A stretch of 64,000 nucleotides of DNA from Volvariella volvacea V23 (GCA_000349905.1 KB722754.1:502824-566823), one strand, 5' to 3'; positions 34,649 to 48,659 are shown, counted from the first letter of the stretch. A program made the numbers and translations. Notes: a model not told the origin generated them from the sequence alone.

Positions 34649-37600
34649 GCTGGTCTTATGTTTCTTCCGTCAAAGAGTGTTGATTTCCTGTCTTTGTTTT
34701 TGGGTTTCTTTTGGGGAGAGGTGCTAGAAATCTCTTGGAGAGGTTTGTGGATGACGAGGTATGCTTCACTCTTTGTCATACTTCACCTTGCTTACTGCCA
34801 ATTACCCAGATTTCTTTGTTGTTTTGCTTTCGATTTCTTTTTTTCTTTTTGGTCCTCTCTGATAATAGGAGTGGAAGGGAGGATCTAGTCAGGTCGCAAG
34901 TCCTACTACACTACTTGGGTTTTTGGTTTCCCTCGCATCCATCTGAAGTTGGATGAATCATTCATGCTCACCGGCCGACCTCGCATTCGAACCGCTTTGC
35001 TCATTACGCTTATTGGCACTCGCATTCTCCGTCATCGTTCGCTATGTGCACACGACACCTAGATACCAACGGACAAATCAAGAATCACTGTACCATTACA
35101 TCACGGCATTCTATTTTATTCGTTATTACGCCTGCCATCGGTTTCGGTTCTTCTCCCCTTCTCAAAACCACCTCGCGCCAGTCGTTATTTTGTGCGCAAC
35201 GTGGGCAGGCCTATTCCATCTTTCGTTTCTTGTGCAATAGCGTTCGCTTTCGACGAGGTCTTTGTTCATGGTTATCCAGTTCGGTCCTGGGTCAGTCGGC
35301 TGATACGAGTGTTGCATTTTTCGACATGCATTCGCCGTCATCGCCACCTATCGCCTTCATCACTCTCAAGCCCGTTTTGAACGTTCCTTCTAGGATGACG
35401 CGATCTTATAGATAATTTTAGATTCTAATCCCCGCATAGACCCACCCTTCCCTCCTCTGTTGGCGTATCTTTCCCCCATTCTCCATCAAAACGCCCACCA
35501 AATCCTCAGGGCCTCAACACTCGACTACGGTATCGGTATATTCACACTGGTTTATTTGGCTATTCGTATCCGGACACCTCGCTTTCAAATATCCTTATGA
35601 TGCTGCATTGTATTCCGATGCGCACATCCCCCTCCAACATGTCTCCCAGCCCTTCTTCTCCTGGTTCCTGCAGCATCAGCACCGTTCCGCCTTAATGTGA
35701 ATGCTCTACGCTCCTCATCCTCGGTCCTCCAACCACCGCAGCCGCTGGATGTACGCCTTGTACATATTCAATCGATTAGCCTCTTTCAACCTACGCTTCC
35801 GGCGGCCGCGTATTTATCTGATCCACGATTCCTTATCCATTTCTTTCTTTGTATGGTAAGTGTTTGATTATCGTTAAACCACTCAAAAATGATTACTGAG
35901 ACATGTATTCCTAGGATTTGGGTTACCCTTTACGCTTTCATTTTGTTCTTTTTTTTTTTTTTTTTTTTTTTGGCATTGCGATATTCCCAATCTCCACTCG
36001 TGTTTTACTATCCATCCCCCCTACCTATTCAATCAACTTGGGTGGGGGAAGAAAACATCGAAAGGCGGCTCGTGGTGCACGCGCGATGGTCAAGAGAAGA
36101 TAAACAAAAGGATTACGATTATGGAAGAAGAAAGTAACAAGAATTATCTATCATATCCTTCCCTTTACTCATCCTTCTCTCTTTTCTGAGTACATGATTA
36201 ATTGGACGCCCTTCCTTATCCGCTTTCTTTCTGAACAGGGTGCCCGTTTTGTTTTCCTTTCACACCCGAAACTCCCCGCTTCCTCTCCCCATCATCTACG
36301 CCTTTAACGAGTTTAAAGTTTATTCCCTGCTATTAGTTTTACTTTTTCTTGGTTGATTTCGTGCCTCGAATTGTATCCAGTATCAACATAGTCAGTTGCT
36401 TATCCCCCGTTGCATTCTGCCTCCCTCTTACCGATTCACCTCGGACACCCCTTGCTCCGCTTTCCTCCACCCCGCTTTATTATCTGTCTCCCTAGTGCTC
36501 CTCTTCCTTTGCGCACCGCTTTGCTTGGTGTATGTAGTCTGCTTGGACTTTCCGTATTCCTTCATCCTCTTTGGTTCGCAACGAGTTCAAGATCAATGAT
36601 GGATCCGGGACAACTGCTCATGGCCTCTTAAGAGCCAGTCCTCATCACAGGTATGTGTATCCTGATAGTGTTCTCATCTGTCACTAAGATGAGCCTAGTT
36701 GCCTCGCTTCTCGTAGATTCTTAATTCGTATCTGCTTCCCCATACCCATTCTCCCTGTGACGTATATTCCCCCCTTCGTTCAGACACGGGCGACATGCTT
36801 GCCCAGCAATGTAGGTCCCCATCACCGTGCCAGTGTCCTTATCCTTCATATCATGGACCTCAGCATAGATTGTACATATACGCATTCCACACGCCCTTCG
36901 TCCCTTGCTTACTGGTTTCTAATTCAAAGTTCAATCTTGCGTCCTTTTTTTTCCGACTCCCAGAACATATCCCATATACACACCCACTCCTTTACACTTT
37001 TCTCCTTTCTTTCCCTTTTCCCAAGCTGAATCCGGCTCGTTCAACTCCAATCCTAAACCTACCACCCCGACATAGTTCTGTGGCCTGCGTCGTGGCCAAT
37101 TTGCCTCGGCAGAGGTCATTCGATTCACCCAACAACGCATCCCTCCTCTTTTTTTTTCTCTCTTTGAAACGACCTACACGTATAAACCTTCACACATCCT
37201 CGCTCCACTTGAAAACAGATTCTTTACTTTTCCTTTTTCCCCCACTTCAATTTCCTTTGTACGTAGGTACATTAAGTAAAACCTCAATACGCTTCATTGT
37301 TTGAAAGAAAAGCAATTAAATAAAATTTGTTGCCCTTTTACCCATGCGTCTTCATGATCCGTCGCCTGGCCTTAACTATTCAATGAACGCAAATAAACCC
37401 ACTTCAAATCAACTCTTGGCTAGGATTTGCACCCCCTCAATTACTCCACCCGACGCCAGTAATTCTACATATACATCCTCTGTGAATGCAGATCAGGGGA
37501 ATACTCATGATATTTTGCAGGCTAGCGGCTACTAGTAGCATGTACCCGATCCTTTGATACTCCTACCATGCCTTCTCTGTTCGCTAGCTTCCATGGCTCC

Positions 37601-38496
37601 CACCTTCACTACCGTGTCCGCGCTCCCGGGCTGGTGGAATCCCGCACACCTAAGTATTACGTTGAGCGCGTACTGATTGCTGTGAGTACAGAAATGGCAT
37701 CCTCTGATGACATCAATCTTAGGCATCCATCGGCTGCCAAGCGGTTCTAAGTGGTTATCTGCATAAAGGTCTTGTCTGTGCACCAGTGTCTCGCTTGCCA
37801 GATGCGCACAGGCGTCGGGAGGGCAGTGAATCATAACCTGATTGGAACTCGGGGTCATCCTTGATGGGATGGGTAGGAAGAGGCTCTATCTTTGAGGGGC
37901 ATGTGCCCAATGCATGGTAGGCGTGGGCGCTGCTTGAATATATATCCGCTCAACGGACCAGCAATGAGCGAAGGCTCGGACAGGAGAGCAGCTTGTGGAA
38001 CCCGGCGATTGGCGTTCACTACGTCGTAAGTAGCCCTGAAGATCGATGTCGAAAGTTTAAATGAATATGTCCAGTAGATGGGTTACCAGTTCATCAAAAT
38101 TACCATGAAAGGCTCATCCGGAATGGGCGATTCTCCGGTATTACCAGAATCAACTGAAGGCGAGATACGCCGGCCAAGGTAGGCCATGCGTATGACAATA
38201 GTTGACAGGAACGTTATTCAACGCATCGATACGGCGGTGTTTGTGTTGTTCTTTCTCACCTTTTGCTTCCTTTTTCATAGCCCCACGTACCAGAATCGTA
38301 ATGTCCTAAGGGAACCTGTGCACAAATCATCCAGTGCCTCGTGAAATCCAGCCAGTTTGAGCACCAGGGGTCGATCATTCTAAGCAATTCGTCATGGCCT
38401 AAAGTGGGCCCTGAGGTGCATATGCACCCCCCATCAATAGTCCTCTGGGCTATATAATGGTCGTCTGTGGCAATATGACCTCTGATACTCGTCCTA
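34649..38496. other. 3.8-kb gene-free, partly pyrimidine-rich stretch
   Basis: From about 34650 to 37300 the plus strand is markedly C+T-rich, with T homopolymers at 35951-35970 and around 37150. Many open frames exist but are low-complexity. A long 3' UTR of the preceding gene, a non-coding transcript with spliced exons, or simple intergenic DNA are all possible. From 37350 onward the composition returns to normal with no gene seen. Confidence 0.45.
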
Positions 38497-40906
38497 ATGT
38501 CTCTAGGGAACGCTGAGGCCCCTCTCCTCTCCAACAACTCTTCCGTCACTCAGACCGCCCACTTTCCGGATACGGAGGTCAAACCGCACAATATACCGCC
38601 CAAGTAAATTCGCCATCAATTACCTACCCCCCACCAGAATCTAACCAATTTGTATCAGAAAGAAACTTGGTCTCCGTCCGCGCGTTTATTGGCCTATCGT
38701 GATACTCACGGGTCAATTAATATTTCTTACGGGAGCTTGGACGTTCTATGGAATTACAAGGAGTAGACCAATTCCATTGCCTGATTACCTGGCGGATGCA
38801 ATATTCTTGGTACCACAATTATCGACCTACGTAGTGACATTGATCGCATCTACAATTTCGCTCATATCTGGATAGTAAGTTTCCCTTTAAGTTGTGAATA
38901 TTGCTGTCATGTGCTAATGCGGGATACAAAAGCCTATACTCTCATGCCTTGCGATGGGCCGTTACTTCCATGCTCGCAGAGCCGATATCTCTATACTCCA
39001 TTCATGCTATCATTAGGCTTGCTGGAAAGTCGCCCATCAAAGATACCGTACGATTGACATGGACACTTTACGGCTTAATCGCGCTTGTCGCACTGACCAC
39101 TCAAACAGCCGGGTATGGGCAACTTAATCACTGTTGGATATCATTCTCTAACTTGGTGTCTAGGTGGACAACACTACTCACCCCGCGACGGATTCAGCTC
39201 TTAACACCAATGACCGGATTCGGCCTCGATTTATCGTCTGACGAGTTTGCTTTGTTCGCGCTACAGAATGCTGAGTCTCAATCATTGATCGTTGGTAAGT
39301 GTATAGTACGGCAGCAATACCCAAGTCAAGCTGAAAGAGCGTACTAGGCAGCTTCAGGAACGTCTCTACGTCTATTCAAGATAGCGGCCAGGTGGCGCTT
39401 AATAGTGATTTTGGGACTTCGAGATATTTTGACTACAATCAGATACCATTTGCTATTAGGACAGGTATAGAAACTAGTTTATTCTGTGAGGAGCAGTGCT
39501 TACATGAATTAATATAGGTGGAGTGCTTCCTGCCAACCTCGTCGAAATCCCTAGTATCCTTTCCGCAGATTCAGTACTCCCAGTCAACATCGTAACTGGG
39601 ATCGTTACTCAGAGCCCGCAGTACTTCTCGCGCAATTATACCGTGACCCAACAAGGGTTCTCTGCAAACGTTACTTGCGAGCAACGAGAGCTAACCCCAG
39701 ATACTTCTCCTTCTCTTGTGGAGGTCATAGAACCCTTCCAACTAGGCGATATTAGCCTTATACGTACGACGATGCGCGCAGAGTGTGGACTACTTTCAGG
39801 TGAATCAGGTAGGCCACGCATACTTGGATATTTCTGGAAGCCTCTCCTTACCAATTGTATGCTCAGTCATCTATTCGTTAACGAATGACACCGAAAGTAG
39901 AAATGGTCTATTCTTTATACCCTGCCTATCGGAATCGGAGAACGATATTCGCTTTGGTAGGTCGTGTCGTTTTCCGACCCTCCGATTCGTTTTCCCTCAT
40001 ATCATCCATTCCCTTTAGACTTCATAATAAAGGGGACAGGAGATTACTCATTTGTGGAAACAACATTTTGCAATGTCGTACCAATGATAGTCACCATGGA
40101 CGTTGAATACCAGGAGATGCCCCTTGCTGCCAACAAAGATTGGCCTTATTCCGTCCAAGTATTGAAAGAATACACTGAGTCAAGTAAGAATGCCACCATC
40201 CCGGGGGCCATTCCAATCGCATTACTCGGTCGTGCATTCGATTTAAATCAAGGCTGGAATGGCCATCCTATTGGCGACAACTTTGCGAGTATCTTCCACG
40301 GTCTGCAAGCAGGTCGGCCCGATCTGCTCAATAGAATAATTGTAAGTCTAGACCTATTTCAAGTGTTCAAGTGTAGTGGACTTACGTTTTCATTCCAGGA
40401 AACCTACATCCTCGGTGTACTAGAACTTGGAGGAACAGTAAGCGATTCCTGTGATTTAGCATCCCACCCATCTAACACAACCACAGATAATCCGTGCCAT
40501 CTACACCCAGACGAATACAGGTTACTTTGACGGCAGCAGCGAGATTCCCGAGTCGATGCGTTACACCATCAACGGTACATTCTCTCAAGAAACACTGGGC
40601 TGGTACCAAGAGTCATCCGCCCTCCCTGGTGTCCTCATGGCACCAACCTTTGTGATGGGTGTATCCATCCTCATAGTCATCTACACCCTGATCAAAACGA
40701 GGCACTTCAAGCACGTGGACGGGGCAGACTGGTGGGATTCCAACAACATTCTCCATGTCATTGCGGCCGCATCTGCAGGTGGTATCAGGGAGGAGTTTCC
40801 TCCGTATCACGAAGAGAAGAAGGCTACGGTGAAGAGGTCCGAGAAAGTGCTTGTTAAGCTGGATTATGTTCCTGAAGCAGATAGGATTGGACTTGTTCAA
40901 ATGTAA
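38497..40906 (+). CDS. Multi-span membrane protein of unknown function
   Basis: Ten exons (38497-38603, 38659-38874, 38933-39112, 39164-39294, 39348-39464, 39518-39808, 39867-39956, 40019-40341, 40399-40437, 40487-40906) encode 637 residues in one unbroken frame. Hydrophobic segments lie at about residues 47-67 (PIVILTGQLIFLTGAW), 82-105 and 150-168 (LYGLIALVALTTQTAG). A long mostly polar region of roughly 370 residues with several N-X-S/T sites and few cysteines follows. A final span is near residues 546-568 (VMGVSILIVIYTLI), and then comes a charged tail of about 65 residues. This suggests a large extracellular or lumenal domain held between N-terminal and C-terminal spans. I do not recognise a family with known function, though similar hypothetical proteins occur in Agaricomycetes. 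The donor at 39809 could instead be at 39799, changing three residues. Confidence 0.75.
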
Positions 40907-41085
40907 TGACCGCAGATTTTATGGTTGGTGTATCTAAAGCAGGGGTGTACGATGTGGACGACAACTGTCTTTTGTAGCAGAATAGAGAATTATTAATAGA
41001 TGAGTAATAGTGGTGTGGACAGCACCGTTGACATAAATCCCTTTCGTATCAGGCTGCATGGTGTAGTTCTATTCCCTCTATTAAA

Positions 41086-42875
41086 TTATGAAGTAAGAAG
41101 CATCCTCCTCGGGTCCTCAATATAGTTCTTGACTTTGACTGATGATGGGAGGCGGCATTGAGAAAAAGGAAAGGGAAGGTCAAAAGAATTCAACGCACCG
41201 AGGAAGGTGACAGCTTCTCTGCCATCCAACAGGCGGTGATCATAAGTGAGGGCAACAACCATGATCGGGCGAATGACAATCTGTCCGTCAACGACGACAG
41301 GTCGCTCCTTGATGGTATGCATGCCTGGCAATACAGTTAGGTCTCAATGTCTGTCACTGGCAGCAAATCGTAACAAACCTAAAACGGCGGATTGAGGCAG
41401 GTTGATGATGGGTGTTCCATATAGGGAACCGAAAACACCACCATTGGAGCTAGAGGCAAAGGTTAGATGTTGCAACGTGCATTATTGAGGCTTCTTACAT
41501 AGTGAAGGTTCCCCCAGCCATATCTTCTAGGGTGAGTTTGCCGTCACGAGCCTAGAAAGCCTTAGTAAAGATGTGTCGAGCAATTCATGAAAGTTCTCAC
41601 CTTCTTGCCAAGGAATGAAATCTCCTTCTCAATTTCAATCATGCCGAGGCTTTCTGCGTTCCTAACGACTGGGGTTACGAGACCTTTGGGTGTTGCAACT
41701 GCAACACTCAGGTCAACGTAGTCACGGTAAACAATTTCATCGCCTTCTATAGACGCGTTGGCGACTGGAATTTCCCGCAAGGCTAAGGTACAAGCCTTAG
41801 CGAAGGCACTCATGAAGCCAAGCTTGACGTCATGCTCCTTCTCCACTTGATCCTTATACTTCTTGCGCATATCAATGAGTGAAGACATGTCGATCTCGTT
41901 AAATGTTGTTAATGATGCAGCAGTGTTTTGCGATTCTTTGAGGCGTTCGGCAATGCGGAGACGCATACGGTTCATCTTTACCTATTTTTGAACTAGTCAG
42001 GACAGGAGTTGCGCTCTTAAGACGGTTCCATACTCGGGTCTCATTCCTGCTTCCGGGAGCAGCAGCGGGCGATGGTGCTGCTTTGGACTCTTTCGGTTTA
42101 TCCTCCTTCTTTTTCTCTGGTTCCTGTTTCTTGATCTCTTGAGGGGGTGCTTTCTGCTCAGCTTGAGGTTGAGCTGCAGGTTCTGACTTCTGTTCTGGGG
42201 CCTCAGCCTTAGCCTCGGCTGCTGCTGGTGCCTCTGTGGGTGGTGCGGAAGCGGCTGGCGGGGAATATAAGTCAAAATGATGATATGCTTTCAAATAGTA
42301 ACTCACACGCTCCACCTTCACCTGGCTCAATTACGAACAAGTCTTGACCGACCATGACTGTATCCTCTTCCGAGGCGAGGAGTTTCACAATACGGCCGGC
42401 CACAGGAGCATTGACCTGGACGTCAATCTTGGAAATGCTAGATCTCAGCCGGAGCCCAATAATTAATGAAGAAGCAGGATAGTTACCTTATCGGTCTCAA
42501 TGGTCGCAACTTCTTCATCTGCGGCCACAGTATCGCCAACTTGTTTCGTCCAAGACTTGAGAGTTCCTTCTGAGATGGACTCGGCCATTTGGGGGACCTT
42601 TACGGTCTCGGCTAAACTCGACTATTGGAAACTTGATAGATGAGCAGAGGAATGAAGGCCGACACACCCTGTAGAAGCCTCGAGGAGTGGAATTGGGCTT
42701 GTTTGACGTGTGCACTTGCGACATTCCTGCATAGCTCCGTTTGAGCAGGGAGAGCTGAGGCAGCAGGCGATAGCACTCACCAGCTTCTTGACACCGCTAA
42801 GGCAGCGCCTGTGAGCTGTTTAGAACGCAGAAAACCGCGACCCCGCGCGACGGCAATGATCCGCTGTGACAACAT
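41086..42875 (-). CDS. KGD2: Dihydrolipoyllysine succinyltransferase, E2 of 2-oxoglutarate dehydrogenase
   Basis: Ten exons on the minus strand (42781-42875, 42668-42734, 42487-42621, 42307-42427, 42034-42254, 41601-41981, 41499-41551, 41379-41449, 41199-41324, 41086-41138) encode 440 residues. An Arg-rich N-terminus ([19 protein letters not shown]) is a mitochondrial presequence. The lipoyl domain (about 58-130) begins [16 protein letters not shown] and carries the lipoyl lysine in ETDK at residue 99. A Pro/Ala/Lys/Glu-rich linker (about 145-205) replaces the subunit-binding domain, as in other KGD2 proteins. The catalytic domain starts at [12 protein letters not shown] (about 216) and has TYDHRLLDG with catalytic His 411 and Asp 415. 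It transfers succinyl groups to CoA in the TCA cycle. Exon 2 uses the AG at 42735; nearer alternatives break the frame. Confidence 0.93.
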
Positions 42876-45800
42876 GACAAAGTCTAAGGAAGGGGGAGGC
42901 TAAAAGACGTGATTGCGACGGAAGCCAAGTTCCGATGTAGGCGGTGGGGATACTAAGATTGTGAAGAAAACCGGGATGTTGAGCTCGTGCAGTCCTTGCC
43001 AGCAACCCGTGTCATTTGTTTGCTCGTGTTTTCCAACCGGAGTAGCGTCCACCCGCTTCCGTCCACGAATGGCAAGCCATCCTATTGGCCATTGGCGTCG
43101 CTGAGTGTCTTCGTCGCTGCACATCACCTCCATCAGAATCTGATTGCAGAGCGTCAATGAAATCTGCTCGTTGGACCTGCACCATCACTCGATGCAACCC
43201 AAGCGATGCACGCACCACCGCGTGTTCTGCCCAAGGACCTGTCCTCTAGGGACTGGCCTGGAGTGGGCGGCTGTGAGCCCCACTCAAGCGGGCCGTCCTG
43301 CAGATGCAAAGTGTGTGGCTCACTATTTGCGCAATCCCCTTGTCTCTGCCTATTTCCTATACCTATCCACCAGCCGACGTATCATCCCAGCGGTCCGCAT
43401 ATCGGCCTTGTTTTATGCATGAACGGACCGCATCTGCTTGTGTCGGGCATAGCTTACCATCTGCTTGATACAGCGCATTTATACACTGCATCTATTCCAG
43501 CCTCTAAGATTCGGTGAAGTTGTCCTTTTATTCCAGGTCCAATCGACCTGGTCATAAACGTTCACCACTGCTTCGGGGCACCTGACACAAATATATCATC
43601 CATTCAGATGAGACAGTTTAATTTACCCATTACCTCCGTATGTTCATGGCACTAATCAACGACGGTGCACGTATTTATTAACCCCTGTTACCGCACTCAC
43701 CCACATGGACTAGAACCCTGCCGGGAAAGGGTGAACTTATATTGGCCATATCCAACACTTCCTGCACTACCTCAAACGGATAACTTGGATACCGAGTGCG
43801 AAGGCCTTTTGCGGGCTGTTACTACCTTGAGCCAGTGCTCACAAGAGGCCTTACAACTGTGGTGTAGGTCGGATGCCTACATTTCAGCAACTGACAGCTG
43901 TTTCAATATGCTATTCAATACAGCTGTTCGCTGACGTTCATTTGGAGTGATCGCATGTGTAAATACGCATTGCGAGTCAAGCTCATTCCCTCAAGCAGTC
44001 TACCCTACTGATCCCACGTATCCTTAAGATTAGGAACACGTTATAACTATCTCATTTTCCAGCAGGTACACTTGCCATTCACTTGGGAACTGTGCGTATA
44101 CGGCCTCGTTCTATCAAACCTTGATTACTGACCGCTGCTGACTTCCACCTTTCCGTAACAGGGACTTTCGTTTTTGGCAACTCCTACACTGTTTTGCAGA
44201 TCCTACAAAATTATTCATGATCGATTGGGCCTCGCCGGTGATTGCATGAAGCTTGAGTAGCTTGTACGTACGTGCGACCTCATATGTACAAGAATGAAAC
44301 GACCTCCTGCGTTGCCGGGACCCAGATGTTCTCATTGATGCCCAACACTGCCATGTTCCATCTACTAAGAAGCTGTTATTGGCGTTACTGCCAGTGAATG
44401 CCAACTTTCTTTTGGGGATCAGATATTAATTCGCCGCAACACCTTTATCTGCAACCAGTTGCATTATCCGATTTTTATTCCTATGACTACCTTTTTCCTG
44501 GTTCAACCCTGACCGTTGATTCCTCCACCCACGTTATTCAAGGAATCCAGGCCTAGTTACGCTCATCAGCTGATCACGGTCAATTCAGGTACTCCCCAGA
44601 CCCAAGTACAAAACCAAACTGTGTGGAAACAGGTATATCGGCGCAGCCATTGAGAAGCACTAAGTCCGGAAACTCTAACGTGAGTGAAAACTTTTACGGA
44701 TTCACTTAGTCACAAGTGGAGTTATTATGCCACGATGGCAGACATCGCTTGAGGGAGGATAGAGGGGTTAACAACATGGAACGGCTTAATCCTTCTTGGG
44801 AAGCATTCCTCCTCATTGCAAACACGGCCATGACGTTGAGGGAGTTTGCGTTTGCCCACGACAACGGGTTTCCCGGCAGAATAGCGCGAAATTGAACGAG
44901 AACAATGGCTGTATATCATTCAGCTAAAGGGGAGTGAGCAATGGTGGGTGTGCATGCCTTGACCTCGTCAATAAATACTACCCCACATGCGATATCGGGT
45001 TTGGGATCCAGGGTCGCTAGACCAACCATGACTGACGTCTATTATCTCGATCATGCTAACATTGCGAGCCACGGTCAATGTCGAAACATTCTATGGAGCA
45101 TTGCGATGCCCATTTGGCAGGCACTTAAGTAGTCCCTACATTTCGAGGTGCTCTCGGTTGACGAAGCACCCAAGGGTTTCGCGAGAACAGGTTCAAGCGC
45201 AACGCAGTCTTAGGGGCGCACTCGCCCCGGCAGGACAATCAACCACAGAAGCCTGCTAGCCCAGGCCCTGGGGCCCGAGAAATTGGGTTATAAAGTTGCA
45301 TAGCACATTCCAGGAAACTCCGCGCCGGTGACTTCGTTGAAAGGTGTAAAAATCTGCGCTACAATGCTGTTGCTGTTGCTGTTGAAATCCATTTTCAAAG
45401 GGGGTTGTGGGACAAACGAATATTCCAGTGTATACGACCTCAGAGCTACGCGCCTAGGTTTCGGAAAAAAAGGTTTGCGTCTCCTTTGTTTCGTTAAATC
45501 AGCACCAAATTCGCTGCAATAGCAGAGGGGATATGCTCTATATGGCAATTTCACTATGATATCGAGCCTCATCGAGCGAGCCCTGGGCCCCTGTTGATCC
45601 GCTGGTCAAGTCTCAAGACTCAGTGAATTATGCACCAGTCTGCATTCCTTTGACCACGCACCCAGATCTGCGCCTCTGGATCGGGTCTTGGAATGATGAC
45701 AAGCAATCGCCCTGTTCTACAAATGCAACAATTTGAGATTCACATTGAGCTTCGAATACGAGAAGAAAGACATTCTCGCATTTGCTCGTGATTGACAAGT

Positions 45801-46470
45801 CGCATGAGCTTGGCCTTTCAGAAAAGGCGCGAGACTTGCGGGACACCCAAGGTCTACGTAAGCGCACGGAGATCTATGGGGCTATTTGTGCCATCTATGT
45901 TCGATCCTTGACTGCATTGTGATCGGTTCGTGGGGCAGAATCCGCTACATTGGATGTCAGATGTCCGTGCTGAGGATATAGCAGTGGTCAACAAGCAAAA
46001 ACAGCAAGTTCACACACCCGGAACGTTGCATCACTTCACTGCTTTTTTGACGTTAACATATATATAGGCTAAAGCAATGGTGGGTCAAGTTCGCTCTGGA
46101 ACGGTTAGGACCACCGTGTTTCCACCACAAGCTCCCCTAGTCGCCTCCGAATCTTTGTGGTTGACGCTTCAAGGCCACGAGGCTTCGGCGTGTATCAGCG
46201 AGGTAACAGTGGCTTGACGTCTTGCCCTCGGGCCCTACCCTCCATCACATGTGAGTACCTCATGCCCTCCCCTCACATAAAAAAGGTGTTAGGCTCCGAC
46301 ACAAAACATCCTTTAGTATAAGGGATACCCCTCCTTACCAGGCTCTTATATAACAAAGCCCAAGCGAACGGTTTGCGCTTGCCCCCATACTACCTCCGTC
46401 TTCAACTTGAAGTTGGTGCTTGCGCCACCGTCTCTTTCTTTTCTTTACCTTTCCTCTTCCTACAGCCACG
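42876..46470. other. 3.6-kb gene-free stretch
   Basis: A divergent spacer between KGD2 and the protein kinase. No frame shows a domain. It includes a short TGT/TGC triplet repeat near 45365-45384 (CAACAG on the other strand) and a TATA-like box at 46347. The rest is ordinary mixed sequence. Confidence 0.5.
46347..46353 (+). promoter_or_regulatory. TATA-like box upstream of the protein kinase
   Basis: TATATAA lies 118 bases before the kinase start codon, with a pyrimidine-rich leader in between. Position fits a core promoter; function is inferred. Confidence 0.4.
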
Positions 46471-48659
46471 ATGCCTCAGGCTGCATCCATCAACAACCAT
46501 CCTCCCGTAGGAACTTTGATTGACGATGACACCCTGGAGCTGGTCGAGGTGCTTGGTGTGGGCGGCTATGGCGTCGCCTATCGTGCTGTCGATATCCGTT
46601 CCCCGTTCCCAAAGTCGTATGCGGTGAAGTGCCTGGCTCACTCTACCCAGCAACAGCATTCTTCACGGAGACAGTTCCACATTCAGGAAATAGCACTGCA
46701 CCAGCTTGCCTCTGCCCACCGTAACGTGGTTACCCTTCACAGAGTCGTCGAGGACTACAATTACACATATCTCATCATGGATTTTGCACCAGACGGTGAC
46801 CTGTTCACCCAAATTTTGAACGAGTGTCGGTATCTAGGCGACAACGCTCTAATAAAGCATGTATTCATGCAACTCATCGACGCTGTGGATTATTGCCATT
46901 CGCTTGGGATATACCATCGAGATTTGAAGCCAGAGAACATCCTCTGCTTTGACGGAGGTTACCGGGTTGCTCTAACCGATTTCGGTCTCGCAACAACGGA
47001 CAAGCTGAGCCATGAGTTCCGCACGGGCAGCGTGTACCACATGAGTCCAGGTGAGCCACTTGCCTCGCCACCGGTTCGTAATCATGAGCTCATTCATCAT
47101 TGGTAGAATGTCAAGATGGAAGTTTTGCGCCTGGAGGTGCTTATTCACCGATGTATAATGACATTTGGTCATTGGGCATCATCCTGCTCAATTTGGCCAC
47201 GGGACGAAACCCATGGAAGTCTGCCACCGTGGACGATCCTACTTTCCAGGCGTACCTGCGAGACCCTGCCCGTTTTCTCCCCACAGTCCTCCCAATTTCC
47301 TCCGAGATCAATGAAGTCCTGGTCCGAATGCTCGAGGTCAACTATCCTGACCGCATCACGTTGCAAGAGCTACGCGTGGCGATGCAGGACGTACACAACT
47401 TCTATTCAGACGGAGTTATCTTTGAAGGTAGTATGGCACGGTGTCCTTGGGAGGTCGGGATGGAGATTGATAGCGACCCATCGACAAAGAAGGATATCGT
47501 GCCTCGTGGTGTTCCAGCAATGAAGTCGCACTGGAGCAAGGATTCCGAGATCATATTTGCGAAGCGCTCCATAGCCGAGCAATCTTTCGAGGACACCTGG
47601 ACTGCTCAAGGTTCGCAAAGAACCTGGGCTATGGATTCCGAGGACACTTCACATTACCACCTGGGTACCACCGACCCAAGTTGTATCGCAACGCCACCAT
47701 CGACTCGACGCTCTTCAATGTCTCGGAGCCCTTCAGAATCATCGTTACCCGTAACGCCCAACGCTTACTCAATGGCTTTCCCTCAAATCAAGAGCAAGCC
47801 CAAACCACGACTAAAACCGCTGGCCATCGACACACACCTTTTCAACACCCGCCCAGCCTACTACAACGGCAGCTACAGCGACGACTCACCATCTCCTCGT
47901 TCGTCCATGATGCAAACAGCTGTAGAGACTCCGAACGCCTCGATTTTCCGCGTCCCGAGCGTCATGTCATGCTCCGGAGCCTCGGGTATATTTGCTGAGA
48001 CCATTGATATGGTCACAACTGCTGCCACGGAGGATAAGATAATCGCCGCTTCCATCCCTTGGGGGTATGGACCCACCCATGCAGATTTCCCTTCCCCATC
48101 CAGGAGTGCGGATAGACTCTCCGATGAGTCCTACAATAGTCCCATAACCCCATCACCCGAGGTTGTCGTATGGAGTGGCTCGATTCCTTGGCGAACATCC
48201 CCCGTCCCAGTCGAAGTTCCTAAAACGCCGCCGCCGCCGCCATCGCCACCTACAAAAGAGCCCATCACCTTGAAGCATTCGGAGCCGATTAGTTCGCCAA
48301 CAAAGACAACATTCCTAACAAAAAAGCCACAACAAGCAAAGCCTAGATCGTCCAGCATATTCAGTTCAATGAAGTTATTCCCTCGCAATTCACCAACATC
48401 CACGCATGAACAGCCTCCTTCCCCCGCGAAACCTGTAAAACGAGGCCGTCGTTCAACATATCCATATCCATTGTATTCTAAGCCTCAAGAACCGCCTCCG
48501 CCACTCCCCACTTTCGGCACCTTTCAGGACCCTTTACCGGCCCAACCGCAGCCAGCGATGACCAGAGACCGCAATACTCGCCGCACCCCTTATTTTCGTT
48601 CACCAAGGACTTGGCTATTTCCTCGTACAAAATTTTTCTCAATTGCTGCCGGTTCGTAG
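46471..48659 (+). CDS. Ran1/Pat1-like serine/threonine protein kinase
   Basis: Two exons (46471-47050, 47107-48659) encode 710 residues. The kinase domain fills the first 300: glycine loop GVGGYGVAYRA (29-39), ATP-binding Lys 53 in YAVKCL, helix C Glu 73, HRDLKPEN (149-156, catalytic Asp 151), DFG at 170-172 and SPE in place of APE. GSVYHMSPE and NDIWSLGIILLNLATGRNPWKSA are characteristic of the fungal Ran1/Pat1, Vhs1, Sks1 group, which link nutrient state to the cell cycle and meiosis. All catalytic residues are present, so it should be active. The C-terminal 400 residues are Ser/Pro-rich and disordered, with possible SH3-type proline runs (PPPPPSPP). The only intron splits the SPE glutamate codon. 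Assignment to the group is firm; the precise role is inference. Confidence 0.88.

Noticed and set aside
36795..37304. 169-codon plus-strand open frame
   Set aside because: Its apparent protein is only the translation of a pyrimidine-rich tract (Ser, Pro, Leu, Phe); no conserved feature.
45365..45384. CAACAG/TGTTGC triplet repeat as part of a poly-Gln gene
   Set aside because: Too short and not inside a supported reading frame.
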